A DNA stretch of 64,000 bases from Thuidium tamariscinum. Its lineage: Eukaryota > Streptophyta > Bryopsida > Hypnales > Thuidiaceae. The notes under the pieces were generated by a model. That model saw only the letters and a program-made list of their open reading frames with translations. It did no database searches and was not told the origin of the DNA. The number at the start of each line of letters is the position of its first letter. Positions within the stretch are counted from its first letter, which is position 1. Position numbers and translations under genes: made by a program. The stretch lies in the NCBI GenBank assembly GCA_947034885.2, contig OX344752.2, positions 7,688,001 to 7,752,000 of the forward strand. The letters are read 5' to 3'. This document shows positions 25,420 through 37,780 of this stretch, piece by piece.

Positions 25420-25689
25420 CACTATAAGAAACCCCTGTTTTGGGTGACAAGCCCTAATTTTTTATGATGGATTTTAGGTGATGTCAATGCTGACAACTCA
25501 AAAACTTTATGTCAACAAAAATGTCCAATGTAACATCAATGTTGATAGTCCAATATTTTTATGTTAACATTGATGTTACATTGGACAATTTTGTTGACAT
25601 AAAGTTTTTGAGTTGTTAGCATTGACATCACCTAAAATCCGTTATAAAAAATTAAGGCTAGCCACCAAAGATAGGGGTTTCTTATAGTG
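25420..25689. mobile_element. CACTA-type foldback MITE (270 bp) with TTG target duplication
   Basis: Starts CACTATAAGAAACCCCT and ends AGGGGTTTCTTATAGTG, flanked on both sides by TTG (25417-25419, 25690-25692). The CACTA end and 3-bp duplication identify CACTA (En/Spm) transposition. Almost the whole length is one palindrome: TGATGTCAATGCTGACAACT in the left arm has its near-exact complement in the right arm. There is little decay, so it is probably young. Confidence 0.93.
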
Positions 25690-25692
25690 TTG

Positions 25693-26534
25693 GATCCAAA
25701 TGAGCTACTAGGAGCCAATAGCATCGGAGAGAAGAGTCCTTTTGGAGTCCCTTTTGAAATTTTAGTGGAATGTTCTATTCAAAAACTTCATTGATTTAAT
25801 CACAATTAATTTTAAAAATTATTCATTGTTATCAAGAATGACAAATTCTGTTCAAAACATCATCACTTTCAATAGAAAAGTTTTTTGAAACAATCTACTT
25901 TAAAAGTCAACAAAAGAGTATAAAACATTGGTTACATGAGGGATTTTGTACTTAATTAATGATGACATCATAGACTATATAATAATAAATCATGACACTA
26001 TAACATTTATAAAACATTGAGCATCTTTATTTTCAAGAAATCTAAAAAAGTTTGAACTACACAATTAATAATGATCCAAGAAAAGCAATGGTTATATTGA
26101 AGTTGGCTCCTTATAGTTCATTTGCACCTTTTTAGTGTATTTACAAAGTACTACCTAATTGAATGTCTTTCATCAATCTTGTCAATAGTGGCATTTTTTC
26201 AAAAATTGTGTGATTTTGTCAATCTTCTTTTTTATAGGAATCTACATAAGTCTTCTATCACTTCAACAATGGCAATCATCAAAATTATTCTACAAAATTG
26301 AAGAATTATACTTGTTCTGAGAACTATTCAAAAAAACAAGACTTATATTCAAACACCTCAAGTCCTTTAGAGGTTAAGGAAATTGAAACTATTTGTACCT
26401 CAATACAAAGTGCCACCGTTTTGTGTCATTTTGTATCATAGGTATATATTTCAAGTATTCAAATGCAATCTATTTATACCAAGTATCTATGGAAAAACAC
26501 AAATAGTCAAATTGCACAAATAGAGTTTCTTACC
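25693..26534. other. AT-rich interval with a stray TTAA-family end
   Basis: A right-end-like AGTCCTTTAGAGGTTAA lies at about 26361-26377 without an evident partner. Otherwise nothing recognised. Confidence 0.35.
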
Positions 26535-27344
26535 TTAGATTGAAAGACAAATTTTCTTATGAATCTCCTATAATGAAGTTTTTATTTTTTTTCTTTGAAA
26601 TTTTCACAAAAAATTTCCTTGCGGAATAGCTTAAAGGCCCAACAATTTTTATAAATTTTGACTTCATGGCTACAAAATAATGGCATGAAATGTTGTTTCC
26701 TTTACTTGGTGGGCAAACCGAGCAGCTAAAAAACTTCTTAAATTAAATCATTTGAAATAAAAATTTGAAATTGATTTATTAAATATATATTTATGTGGAA
26801 AGCTTTGAATCATTCCATTTCAATTAATAAGATGAAAGTCATGAGGAGTTTTAGTTTGGAGTAGTTTGTGGGTAATTATAGAATCTCTATTCCACAAAAA
26901 AGATTGAAATCCTTTATTTAATTCAATTTTTAATATTTTTGAAAAAAAATTAAAACATTGGGTGAATATTTTTTATTAAAATATTTCAACCATTGGGAAT
27001 AGGATTTTTCAATTCCATGAATAAATTGTTCACAATTTAGTATTTTGATATATTTTCTACTTCTTTGTACTTACTATTTTTTTCCTATATGTTGTACAAT
27101 TCAAAACAATTTGAAATTTTTTGAGCATGTAGCTAGCTTGCATTGAAGAGTGAATTCAAAGAGTAACTACCATTTTGAACATTCTTTCATATAAATGTGA
27201 CATTGTAAAGTGTAGCTACCTAGGTTTTCATACGGATTAAAAAAGGACTTTTGTCAATTCAAATGTTAATATCTTGCAATTTACACAATGGAAATTTCTG
27301 AAATTTCTTCCACATCTTTTCAAACCACCTTAATACAAGATTCT

Positions 27345-29427
27345 ACTAGTATGCCCTGTACCAATGCCACAATTAGAACTAAAGTCAAAGTAATTTCCTA
27401 ATTTTTGAGAACCATAAAAACTTTGAAATTCAATAACCATAAGTCTTACCATAAGTCGGAATGCCACAAAACCAAGCCCGTGCACTCCTCCTTGCCAAAG
27501 AGCTTTTCAACGATACCAAGCACACAATTGGGGGACATGCGAGTTGGGAGATCTCAATGTGACAAACAAACTGTTACGGACCTCCAACAATAGACTCAAA
27601 TAAAGAACACAAAATATACTAAGGAGCTCAAACCACCCGACCATAGAGAGAGATCAATCTATATAAGATAATCTCCTCACCCCCAAGCTCCGCCTTATAT
27701 ACTATCAAATAAGACTATAAGTCCTTAATATAGACTAGGACTTCTTTTTCTTACTTTTGGCTTTCTAACCTTGTTTCTATCCAAAATTAGCCATTAAAGT
27801 AAAAGTCCTAGTTATCCTTTTTTAATCATATCTTGTCCTAATCTTTATCTTCTACTTGGAGTTATCTAACTCCAAGTTCCACATACTTCTTCTTGTCTGG
27901 GAGTTGTTTAACTCCAGTGCATTAGTCATCCAAGTGGAGTTGTCTAACTCCACTACATAAATCCACCCTCTGGAGATCTCTATCTCCGGGCAATCCCTGT
28001 TTATCCACTAATGCACATTTCATCATGAATTAGTCCATGATCCATAAATGCATTCATCCATCAAAGGTCATGACACAATCATACATTCGTTTATCTATCA
28101 ATGCATTTATCCATCCAAGGTTTGAAGGGTCACAAGGGTCATGACACAATCTCCCCCTCAAAACTAGTCATTGTCCTCAATGACAAAACTAGGGTAATCT
28201 TTCCGAAAATCCATCTCTCTTTCCCAAGAAGCTTCATCTTCAGGATAATCCTTCCATTTAACCAATAGCCTTCGGAATGATTTATTCCGAAGATGCTGCA
28301 TATCAACTTTTAGTATCCTTTCTGGTTCAGCAAGTAATGTTCCTTCAGGAACAACTTTAGGAAGCTCAGGTAGCACATGGCTAGGATCAGAAACATATTT
28401 CCTCAATAAACTTACATGGAAAACATTGTGAATTTTCCAATTGGAAGGCAAGTTCAATTCATAAGCTACAGGTCCTATACGTTTGCTAATTTCAAATGGA
28501 CCACAAAATCGAGGAGATAACTTCCTTGACTTTCCAAGCTTTAATCCTGACCTTTTAGGTGTAACTTTCAAAAACACTTTATCACCAACCACAAACTCAC
28601 GATGACTTCGTTTCTGATCAGCATAATATTTAGCTCTATCTTGAGCACTTTTCATACTCAACTTTACAGATTCAATGATTTCGTTCATATCCCTTATCAT
28701 TTGATTCACACTTTCAATCTTTGAGTTAGGAGTTGATAAAGAAATTGGAGTCCTACATTCTTGACCGTACAATGCAAAAAATGGACTAACACCAATACTA
28801 CTATGAGTCGTATGGTTATAAGAGAATTGTACTAAGTGTAGCCATTTATCCCAAGAGTGTTGTCTTTTACCAACATACATTCTAAGCATATCCTCAAGAG
28901 TTCTATTAGTTCGTTCTGTTTGACCATCAGTCTCAGGGTGATAAGCTGTACTTAAACGAATTTTTGTTCCACATAGCTTAAAAAGTGATGACCAAAATTC
29001 ATTGATAAACTTACGATCTCTATCACTTATTATCTCTGAAGGTAAACCATGATTCACAAAAATATGTTTCATAAATAATTCAGCTACTCCAGAAGTAGTA
29101 ATAGTAGTAACTGTAGGAATAAATCGAGCAGATTTTGTTAATCGGTCAACTACAACAAAGATGCTATCATACCTTGATGGAGTTCTAGGTAGGCCTACAA
29201 TAAAATCTCTATCTCCAGGCAATCCTTGTTTATCCACTAATGCACATTTCATCATGAATTAGTCCATGATCCATAAATGCATTCATCCATCAAAGGTCAT
29301 GACGTAAAGATCATGACACAATCATACATTCGTTTATCTATCAATGCATTTATTCATCCAAGGTTTGAAGGGTCACAAGGGTCATGACACAAACAAAACA
29401 AACTACTTGTCTTAAGGTTTAGATTGT
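27345..29427 (+). repeat. Unclassified dispersed repeat with (AAAC)n tract, hosting a gypsy insertion
   Basis: Without the gypsy copy it is about 265 bp, starting near CTAGTATGCC and ending near CTTGTCTTAAGG. The same repeat occurs at 61190-61395 (+) and at 54571-54845 (reverse). Shared landmarks: AAACCAAGCCCGTGCAC, GAGATCTCAATGTGACAAAC, then an AAAC-rich tract. No TIR or coding region identified. Confidence 0.65.
27572..29389 (-). mobile_element. Ty3/gypsy LTR retrotransposon fossil (chromovirus type), broken
   Basis: Minus-strand element bounded by TGTTACGG (plus-strand reading) and TCATGACA, with a 5-bp target duplication CAAAC on both sides (27567-27571, 29390-29394). Parts: LTR 27572-28146; polypurine tract just inside it (28151-28160 region); integrase core, GPY/F-type C-terminal part and a chromodomain-like tail within 28164-29200; partial second LTR 29205-29389. 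Capsid, protease and reverse-transcriptase regions are not present, so it is a broken, non-autonomous remnant. The shared LTR portions differ at only a few positions over about 170 bp, so it is young relative to its surroundings. Confidence 0.92.
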
Positions 29428-29533
29428 TAAATCTATAACAAAAAAGATTTTTCTAAAATTTTGCAATTATGTTAGAAATCACAGTTTTGGAGCATTTTTG
29501 GTGAAAACATAGTCAAAAGCCTTTAGAGGTTAA

Positions 29534-30248
29534 TCCTTAATACTAGCAATACCATTTCAATCTTCGCTTTTGGATGACTAGATGTTATTTGGTGACAGAT
29601 TGAAGGCAATTTTTCATCCATTTTTTTGCTTCTTGACCTTTCATAAAGGATTATAAAGAATACCTAACTGAGTTTGTAGTTTTGATAGTATTTGTCTTTA
29701 CATGAATGAGAAATTAGTTAAAAAAATAGATCACAAAATATGCTATTTAAGTGTATTTTAGGAAGTTGTTGCTCTTTGCTCTAAATCTGAAATTTCTTTA
29801 CAAAAACGACATTATTTGAATTCAAGTCCAACTAACACAATGAAGATAATCTAGTTTCTATACCAATTTGAATTTTGAAAAAATTCATAATATTGAATAT
29901 TTTATTGTAATATGAACTTTGGACATATTTTCAATGTTTGCAGTATTCTATTTACAGAATGTACGGAAATTGAGTATACCCCATGATATTGGTCAATGTA
30001 ATATACACCCATAGTGAAATTTTCAGATTTTTTGAAAAAAAATTCCATTCCATATAAATTTTCTTCACTTTTTCTAGAAGTTCTCAAAACAATCAATTCT
30101 AAAATTAAAAAAAGTGTATGAATTTTGGGAAGTAATAAACACATTTAATTTCATCTCTAAAAATAAGTATAAAGATTTTCATACATATCTAGTTCAAAAA
30201 TTGCAACAAACTAGGTAATGGGCAGTGATGCTCTTGCATCGATGGTTA
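29534..30248. other. AT-rich interval, nothing recognised
   Basis: No ORF above 80 codons and no clear repeat ends. Confidence 0.45.
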
Positions 30249-30521
30249 TAAAGTAGGTATGCCCAAAAGTGCAATTGACCTTAAAGTGCCATCTACAATT
30301 TGCAAAATTAGTTCTCTATATAGACTATAGATGGTGCTTTTAGAAACAAACTTTGATCCTTAATAACTTTTGCATATTGTATCCAAATACTATGTTCTTT
30401 GGTACATTGGAACTTGGAAGACGCTTTGCTTGCCAACAAGACTATATAAAAATCTAAATAGCCTAATAATAGTAACTAGATAAAATACCAAATTGTGATG
30501 CTTTTGGGTGTATCCACTTTA
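30249..30521 (-). mobile_element. AGGTGGGTACACC-family MITE (273 bp), decayed
   Basis: Ends TAAAGTAGGTATGCCCAAAA and TTTTGGGTGTATCCACTTTA are inverted repeats. The body is the reverse complement of the better preserved copies at 45836 and 60857 (TGCATATTGTATCCAAA here against TTTGGATACCATATGCA there). Likely TA target duplication. Confidence 0.8.
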
Positions 30522-32087
30522 GGCCCATCCTTTAAGGGTTGAATATTATTCCCATTTTTACTACAATCTTATTCTACATGTTCATAGTTGGCACTTGACT
30601 CCAATACTTTTGTTAGCCTACTAAATATGTGGCACTTATAGAAGCTCCAATATATTTCTAGTCCTCTAGACCACTCGTGGATTAATTTTTTATGACTTAA
30701 TCCTTCTCCCAAAATCATAGTGTTCTTCATGCTTACTTTGACCATCAATTCAATCTCAATATTCCCAAAATGCTATATGTTTTGAATTAGTTGTCTAGAA
30801 TTAAAATTGCTACAAATAAGCATATAAGTTACACAAAATTATAAAAATCTAAATTCTTCATAAATAATATAAATTACCATGAAAATAACATTGTATCTTT
30901 TATAAAAATATATATATATTCATTTTGGAAATTTTGAAAAGCATTAATAGAAAATTTGGAGTCAAAAACAACAAATTTTTTTCTTGTGATGATGCATCCT
31001 AAACTTCTAGTTGCAATTAATCCACCTACCCATTTTTTAAAAACAAGAGCAATGCATCCTATACCCCCACCCTCTTCAACATTGTTAATCTTGAAAAATA
31101 AATAATACCAATACCAATACTCTAGGATACGAATACTTTGAAAATGCATATACTTTAAGATATGGATACAAGATACATATATGATCAAAAATACTTACAT
31201 ACACAAATGAAAACAACATTAACCTATATTGATTGACAAACCAAATTCATTTTGGAAAATACAAGATTAGACACAAAATTCATTAGTTGAACTATTATAG
31301 GGTGAGGGTAATCAAACAAAAAGTAATTTGAAAGCTTGAATTAATTGTATGAAAACAAGTCTTTTGAGTGACTATCCACTTAGAAAATATATTGATCAAT
31401 ACAATACATGTATATTGAGTGATCTTTTTTATTCAAATGGCTCAATTTAATGTGTCAATCAATTCACATTAGCCTTACATTTCTTATGCATATGCTATGT
31501 CTTATTATGAAATTTGATGTACACAATGACCTAGGAATGTTTGATATATCTTTGTAGAAAATAATGTAATATACAATAATGGAAGATTTTCAACTATGTA
31601 TTGTAGCAATGATCATTTTAAAAAGACAATTCACAAAACAAACTTGCAATCTACATTTTGACGAATTTTGACAATGTAAAACATTATAAAAAATTTCATG
31701 TATTGGCAACTTTTAGTCATGTACAAATTTTTATACTTCAAGAATTCAAAATCAAAGAAGAATTTTTATTCTGTAAAGAAATTTAAACTTATGTAATCAA
31801 ATTAAATGCAAACTCTTAAATTTGTGAAATCTTATTTCTATAAATCTCTTAATGTATAAAACTATAAATCTATGAAGTCATAAATTCTTCATCAAATCTT
31901 CAATTTTTTTACTAGAAAAATTCAAATAATGCTAAATCATACAACAAAGCAAAAATAATAGCCAAACAACTTGAAAAGTATTGATGTTTTAATGAGATAA
32001 AAAAAATTAATGTCAATTTTCAATTTAAATAACACAAGGTTGATAAATATGCATTTGACTAGAAAAAAAATAGCACAAAACAATAAT
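30522..32087. other. AT-rich interval, nothing recognised
   Basis: A short run of TACCAATACCAATAC-like repeats lies near 31105. No gene seen. Confidence 0.4.
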
Positions 32088-32450
32088 TCAACCCTTGAAG
32101 GACCAAGTGATTGTTCAATATACATAAGAAATTTTAGGTATTAGGATCCTATAAAGTCATTTTTGGTTGGATGTTCATGAAATTTGGATACAATTTCTAA
32201 TCATTTTCTTCCTTGGTGAAAAACTATTTTTTTTTACAATTAGGTGCCTAGATCAAATATATGATATCCTACACTTTTAAAGCAACTTGGGCAATTTAGG
32301 ACTCTTTTGAGAATTTTTTGCAAAAAACTCATCAACTTGTGAGATTTGGCATATATATAATTAATAAAAATACAACATACAAGTTTTCAAAATAAGAGGA
32401 AATTTTAGTCTTCAAATTACATTTTAAGAGGATTCAAACTTTTAAAGCTA
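32088..32450 (+). mobile_element. TTAA family 4 element, partial
   Basis: Begins TCAACCCTTGAAGGACCAAG and follows 4873-5300 block for block (AAGTCATTTTTGGTTGGA, GAGATTTGGCATATA). The right end was not found. Confidence 0.6.
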
Positions 32451-32454
32451 TGTT

Positions 32455-32665
32455 GAGGCGGGGGGAAGGGGGGTGTTCAAGAAAAAACATTTTTTTCGAG
32501 GGGGTCCCACAGCCTTGATTAAAAAAAATCTCCCCCCCCCCCCCCGCAATTTTAGAACTCCCCTCGACCAACCAAAAAAAAAAAACTTTTTTTTTTTTTC
32601 AATAATAATTTTATCAGAGCCGTGGGACTCCTCTCAGTGCCAAGGGGTACTAAGAAGCAAGACCA
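32455..32665. repeat. G-rich, C-run and T-run low-complexity patch
   Basis: Contains GGCGGGGGGAAGGGGGG (32458-32474), a run of about 14 C near 32533-32546 and long A and T runs. Nothing coding. Confidence 0.7.
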
Positions 32666-34270
32666 AGGGGAGTGTTCACAAAAATCTAGCAAAGCTTGAC
32701 AAGTATTGTTTCAAGATGATAAATAAACAACCATTGGATCAAGAAAGAAGAAATGAATCCCTTCATTGGATGAACAAGAGGATAATGAGTCAACTAATCA
32801 ATAATCTTATATAACGAAGTTCATTCTTTACAAAAGTAATCCCTATCAATCAAATTTTTTTTAAATCTTAACAAGTTCCATTATTGATACATTAAGACAA
32901 AATTGTAGGTGCCTACATTGGCCTTTGAGAAGACCTACACTACTATAAGATACTCATGAACAGAATGAAATTTGGTGCAACTAAGTTCTTTCCATATATA
33001 ATGAAACCACATAAACAAAAAAAATTCTAAAATTTAAACAAGTCAATTGACTTAAAAATGAAGAGGGAATAATTGATGCCTTCCTATTGGCCTTGAGAAG
33101 ACTTATAATGCTCCAAGACATGATCAACCAAAATAAAATTTAGTGTAGCAAAGATTTTTATCAACAAATTTTCTTTCTAAAATCTAAACAATTGTAATAA
33201 TAATACATCTATAAAAATCATTAGTACCTTTCCCTAGGCCTCAAAAAGATCTACATTATTATAGGATAATGATCAACCAATACTTTATATTAACTTAATT
33301 CCATCTTTATTCATCTTTCATATCAATTAAGTTCTTCATTTTTGTAATGTATACTTTTAAGTAAGATTGAAAATTAGAATCTTTATCCAATCTCAACATA
33401 ACCACGATAATAGGTCCACGGTAATAGGTCTATAAAAATAGGTACTAAAATTTATTAGAAATAAAAAATTTTGATTCAAATTTTAAGATGGAATCAATTT
33501 TAATGAATGAAATTAAGTTTTATAATGCTTCTTCAAATTTTTAAGCTCTATGCTCAGAGAATCCCTGCTCTACGCTCACAGGCTCACGCTCACAAGCTCA
33601 CAGAATAGCACCATTGTGTAGGATACTTACTTATGCGTAGGCTCAAGGCTCACAGGCTTACACTTCTATGCTCACATACTAGGGTTGTTGTCCCCTTAAG
33701 AGTCTTCCGGGGATGGCTAGCCATGAATAGCCTTGCAGCCCTTGTCAATGCTATGAATGGTCGTGGTTTTTGCTCTTTGTAAACCACTCTTAGGAAATCT
33801 CTTCTTGAATTTTTGAGCAGGTTCTACTATGCAATCATGTTGTAATGCTTGATTACGCAATTTTGCTCCCATAATGAGGCATTATGACCTTTTCATCCAA
33901 TATGTGACTTTCATCTTGAATCTTCATTTGCTCTGTTGATTTTTTGACAATAGTTTATGTCAGGCAATGCCCTTGTTGTCAGGGATTGTGGGGAAAAAAA
34001 TGGGACTCCTTGTTAGGCTCCACCCTCCTCATTGATGCATTTTTTTCCACAATCCCCTTCTCTTCAAACAATACCCTCACCATTTGTCGACCTACTCTTT
34101 GTTGTCTTGTCTTGGTCTCATTGGTTGTTGTCCTTTATTGCCCTAGCCACTTGTAGCTAGCTGGTCTTGCATTTTATTTCTTGCAATGAAATTCTAGTTC
34201 ATTTGTTTCAAAAAATAAAAACTCAAAATCATCTATAATTATGCTATATTATCCAAATAGAAGAAATACC
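32666..34270. other. AT-rich interval with a GTGAGCC-family fragment
   Basis: 33540-33690 holds several copies of GCTCACAGGCTCACGCTCAC-like sequence and CATACTAGGGTTGTTGTC, as in the GTGAGCC family. The remainder is unassigned, including 33700-34170 with a somewhat gene-like composition. Confidence 0.4.
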
Positions 34271-34561
34271 ATTAAAGGGGATTTGAGCCCTCCAAAGGGC
34301 CGTTTCAAGGTTGTTCCCTGAAATTGTTCCCGTAACTATTGGCTACTATCAGGCCAGCATTTATCAAAAATAAAAATAAATCAAAAATAAAATTAGGGGG
34401 ACTTGAAATATGAAAAAAAATCCCCAAAAAGAATTTCAAATTTTTTTAAAATGACGTGGCACTCTCTCAACCACATAGGATTCTTGTTCACACGGCAGAA
34501 ATTGTGTTCCCACAAATCCAGGAACCCGAAGTCTTCCAATGAGCTCAAAAATCCCCTAATG
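34271..34561 (+). mobile_element. GAGGATTT-family MITE (291 bp)
   Basis: Starts CATTAAAGGGGATTTGAGCC and ends GAGCTCAAAAATCCCCTAATG (its inverted complement). The interior has TGACGTGGCACTCTCTCAAC and the matching half CCACAT, the family's dyad. Confidence 0.8.
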
Positions 34562-35068
34562 CAATGGTTTCTTAAAAAATGGAAAAAAATTCTTGGATTG
34601 TGAAGAAAAATCTTTCAACAAGGGTCAAATTGCTTATGTCCACAGATGCCTAGTCAATCAAGACATGCCTTTACAGTTGTCAATTAAACCTCCGTGGGCT
34701 CCTTGAATTGTACCAATTCTAAAAATTGTCAGTAGGAGAGAAATAGCAGGATTAATTGAGAACAAGAATGAACAATCCAAATGGTTACAAACGTTTCAAT
34801 TCCATTGGAGAAAAAAATGAGTGCTTTGGAGGAATATTTAGCTAAATTGTAATTACTAATAGTTGACTTTTCAACCACTATTAGCCATTGGTTTGATTTC
34901 ATAGGAATATGAAATCAACTTCAAGAAAGAAATTAAAGCAAAAATAATACAAATCAAGCTATTTTTAGCTTCTTAGATCCATCTGTCAATTTGAGATTCT
35001 AATAAAGAGCTATGGACAATGTTAATGCAAGCTCATTTTATTTTGCAAATTCATTTGTAATGAGCCAC
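34562..35068. other. Interval between two GAGGATTT-family copies
   Basis: AT-rich, no gene or repeat end recognised. Confidence 0.4.
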
Positions 35069-35348
35069 CATTAGAAGGGATTTGAAGGCAATAGAAGCCC
35101 ATTTCAAGGTTGTTTTTCAATCTGTTTCCTATATTGTTCAGAAACTGTAGGTCAGTCCTATTGGCTGGATTTTTTGGATTTTTTTAATAAGAAAAAAAAT
35201 TCTAAAATTCTAAAAAATATTAAGAAATTTAAAATTGAATAATTTTTTTTAATGTCACACTCTCTCAGCTACGTCAAACTCTTGATAATTTATGTTCGTA
35301 CAGTTTGGAAACTCGAAATAACTCATGGGCTTCCAATATCCTCTAATG
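35069..35348 (+). mobile_element. GAGGATTT-family MITE (280 bp)
   Basis: Starts CATTAGAAGGGATTTGAAGG and ends CTTCCAATATCCTCTAATG. The same interior order as 34271-34561, more decayed. Confidence 0.7.
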
Positions 35349-35586
35349 ATTAGATGTTTTTTGAGGGATTAGAAGACTATTTCAAGCCCGTCTGAATAGT
35401 TAGAATAAAAAATAATAAAATAATATATTCAAATTATTTAAATTTAAATTTATTTTAAAAAATTTATTATTATTATTTGATAAGCCAATCTCTATGCCAC
35501 GTCAGATTACATATGTGGTAGAGTTCTCACAATGTTCCTATAGTCAAGAACTTTTAGTCTTCTAATTGACAGAAAAAACATCTAAT
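35349..35586. mobile_element. GAGGATTT-related MITE (238 bp)
   Basis: Starts ATTAGATGTTTTTTGAGG and ends TTCTAATTGACAGAAAAAAC followed by ATCTAAT. Carries ATGCCACGTCAGAT with TGTGGTAGAG as its dyad. It directly follows the preceding copy and borders the module array at 35587. Confidence 0.65.
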
Positions 35587-37780
35587 ATATCAACATAGAG
35601 ATGATTCCACAAATAAAAACATGGTAAAAAAACAATTTTTCACCTCTTGGGAGGGGGTCAAAGTTGGAAATTGTGAAGATTTTTTCAAAACTACACATAT
35701 TGGTAAATTTTGAATATCTTTTTTGTATTTATCTTTCGACCTTGAAATTTTTACACATATTTGAAAACATAGAGGTTACTTTATAAAAAAAATTAATGGA
35801 AAAAAAAATTCAATCCTTGGGAAGAATGGGAGTGTGTCAAAGTTGAAAGTAGTGAAATTTTTTTCACACCTATACACATTGGTAGATTTTGAATATCTTT
35901 TTTATGTAAGTCTTTGGGATTTGAAATTTGGCACACATGTTATTAACTTAGAGAATATGTTGTAAAGAAATTCATGGGAAAATATCAATTTTTGAGCTCT
36001 TGAGAGGCTGTCAAAGTTGGTAGCCTTGAAATTCCTTTTACTGTAAATTCAAAAATGCCATTTTGATTGGTACCTCACTATACAACTCTACTTGCAAGAA
36101 GCAACAACTAAGATTTGAGATTTAATACTTCATTGTTTTCAACTTCAAAGTGTACTTTCTCAACATTCAATTTAAGAGATTAATTATTTTAAATGTCATA
36201 GATTTCAATATTCTATATTAATATCAAAATTAATTTTAAAATGTTAATAAATTGGATAACAAATGTTTCAAAGCTTTATCATGGTAGTGTTTATATATAT
36301 CATTCATTTACAATGAACTATAAAATGTAGGTATAATTTCTTTGAATAATGAATCAATTGGTATTGTACAGTGGTGTACCAATCAAAATGTTGTTTTCGA
36401 ATTTGCAGTGAAAAAAATTTCAGTACTATCAACTTTGAAAGCCTCCCGAGAGCTCAAAAATTGGTATTTTACCACGAAATTCTTACCACAGCATCATCTT
36501 TAAGTTAATCATATGCATGCCAAATTTCAAGACCAAAAAATTGACCAAAAAAAAATTATTCAAAATCTACCAACATGGGTAGTGGTGAGAAACATTTCAC
36601 TACTTTCAACTTTGATACCTTCCTAAGGATTGAGTTTTTTTTTTGCCATGAAATTTTTGTCATGAAACAATCTCTATGTTTTTAATAAGTATAAAAAATT
36701 TCAAGGTAAAAAAAGTGTTTTTTAAGAAGATATTTGAAATCTCCCAACAGATGTAGTTTTGAGAAATTTTTTACAATTGCCAACTTTGACACCCTCACAA
36801 GGGGGTGAATGCAAGAAACACTTGTACTATTTTGTGTCACACGACATGTGCTGATCTGTTTTTTGGCTATAACTTTTGCATTTTAACTTGAAATGACTCG
36901 AAATTTCTAGGGAAGGTACTGATGAATATCATAAAACTTACGTAATTTTTTCATAATTTTCAAAAATGATTTACTATTTAAATAGTACTAGTGACTAAAT
37001 GTCACAAATGCCATTTTGGAGGTTTTTAGTACTATTGAGTACCTTTTTTTAATGATCTTGAGCTCAAATTTGGATGAGATGGTCTTCTAGTAGATTTGTA
37101 GCTTTTACCCAAAGGGATTTCAAAAAAAGTTATTTTTACATGGTGTACAAGTCCACAAAGTGAGCCTCCTTCTACATTTTTTTGGAAACATGTAAAAAGT
37201 GATTCTGGTGATTTTTTTGATTAATAACCATCTCTATAAAGTTTTTGCAAATGGAAAATCTTTATTTTATTTTTTAAAAAAAATTTCTATTTTTTACTAA
37301 TTAAAACATCAAAGTATGTATTTTCTTGAGGTTTGGCACTTTTCAAGTTCTCCTACTTAGAGATCTTTTTAACAAATTTCCTTCGGTGGTTTTCTTCATC
37401 TTAAAGGTCTTTACATTAGTCATATTTTTAAGAATTTTAAGAAATTATTTTTCTAATTTTAAAGTGCTCCCGAAAAAATCAGCCAAACGCAACCAATAGT
37501 ACAAGTGTTTCTTGCATTCACCCAAGGGCTGAAAAATTGGTTCCTTACCATGAATTTTTTTTTGTAAAGTCATCCATATGTTGATAATATGTGCTACAAA
37601 TTTCAAATTCAAATGAATAACCAAAAAAAAGATATACAAAATCTCCCAACATGTGTAGTTGTGAGGAGGAGTTTTTGAGCCCTTAGTATAGTGTTATTTT
37701 GTGGAGCAAAGTCTGACACGAATGTAAAAACTCAACCTCACAACTACACATGTTGAGAGATTTTGAATATCTTTTTTTGG
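35587..37780. repeat. Inverted array of about 180-bp modules (giant foldback)
   Basis: Three forward modules (starting near 35620, 35800 and 35975) each contain GTCAAAGTTGGAAAT-type, TTTTGAATATCTTTTTT-type and TTGAAATTTNNNACACAT-type blocks. After a central region (about 36060-36400), the same modules recur inverted at 36400-36803 and 37523-37690, with a final forward piece at 37720-37780. The right arm is interrupted by a TIR element (36804-37522). The centre is also paired: ATTTTGATTGGTACCTCA near 36060 against GGTGTACCAATCAAAAT near 36372. Confidence 0.8.
36804..37522. mobile_element. DNA element with perfect TIR of about 27 bp (719 bp)
   Basis: Starts GGTGAATGCAAGAAACACTT (continuing GTACTATT) and ends with the exact inverted complement. 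It is flanked by CAAGGG on both sides (36798-36803, 37523-37528), a candidate 6-bp target duplication. The interior is non-coding. A partial inverted relative of the interior lies at 39395-39870. Superfamily unknown. Confidence 0.82.

Larger units (their letters stand above)
26535..29533 (+). mobile_element. TTAA family 2 element split by nested repeats
   Basis: 26535-27344 and 29428-29533 are collinear with 18921-19870; the right end AGCCTTTAGAGGTTAA is kept and the left end is decayed. The element is interrupted at 27345-29427 by an unclassified repeat that in turn carries a Ty3/gypsy copy. This gives the order: TTAA element oldest, then the unclassified repeat, then gypsy. Confidence 0.75.

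Noticed and set aside
35587-36803. CRISPR-like or satellite array
   Set aside because: Modules of about 180 bp, diverged and in inverted halves within an eukaryotic repeat landscape; neither CRISPR nor a simple tandem satellite.
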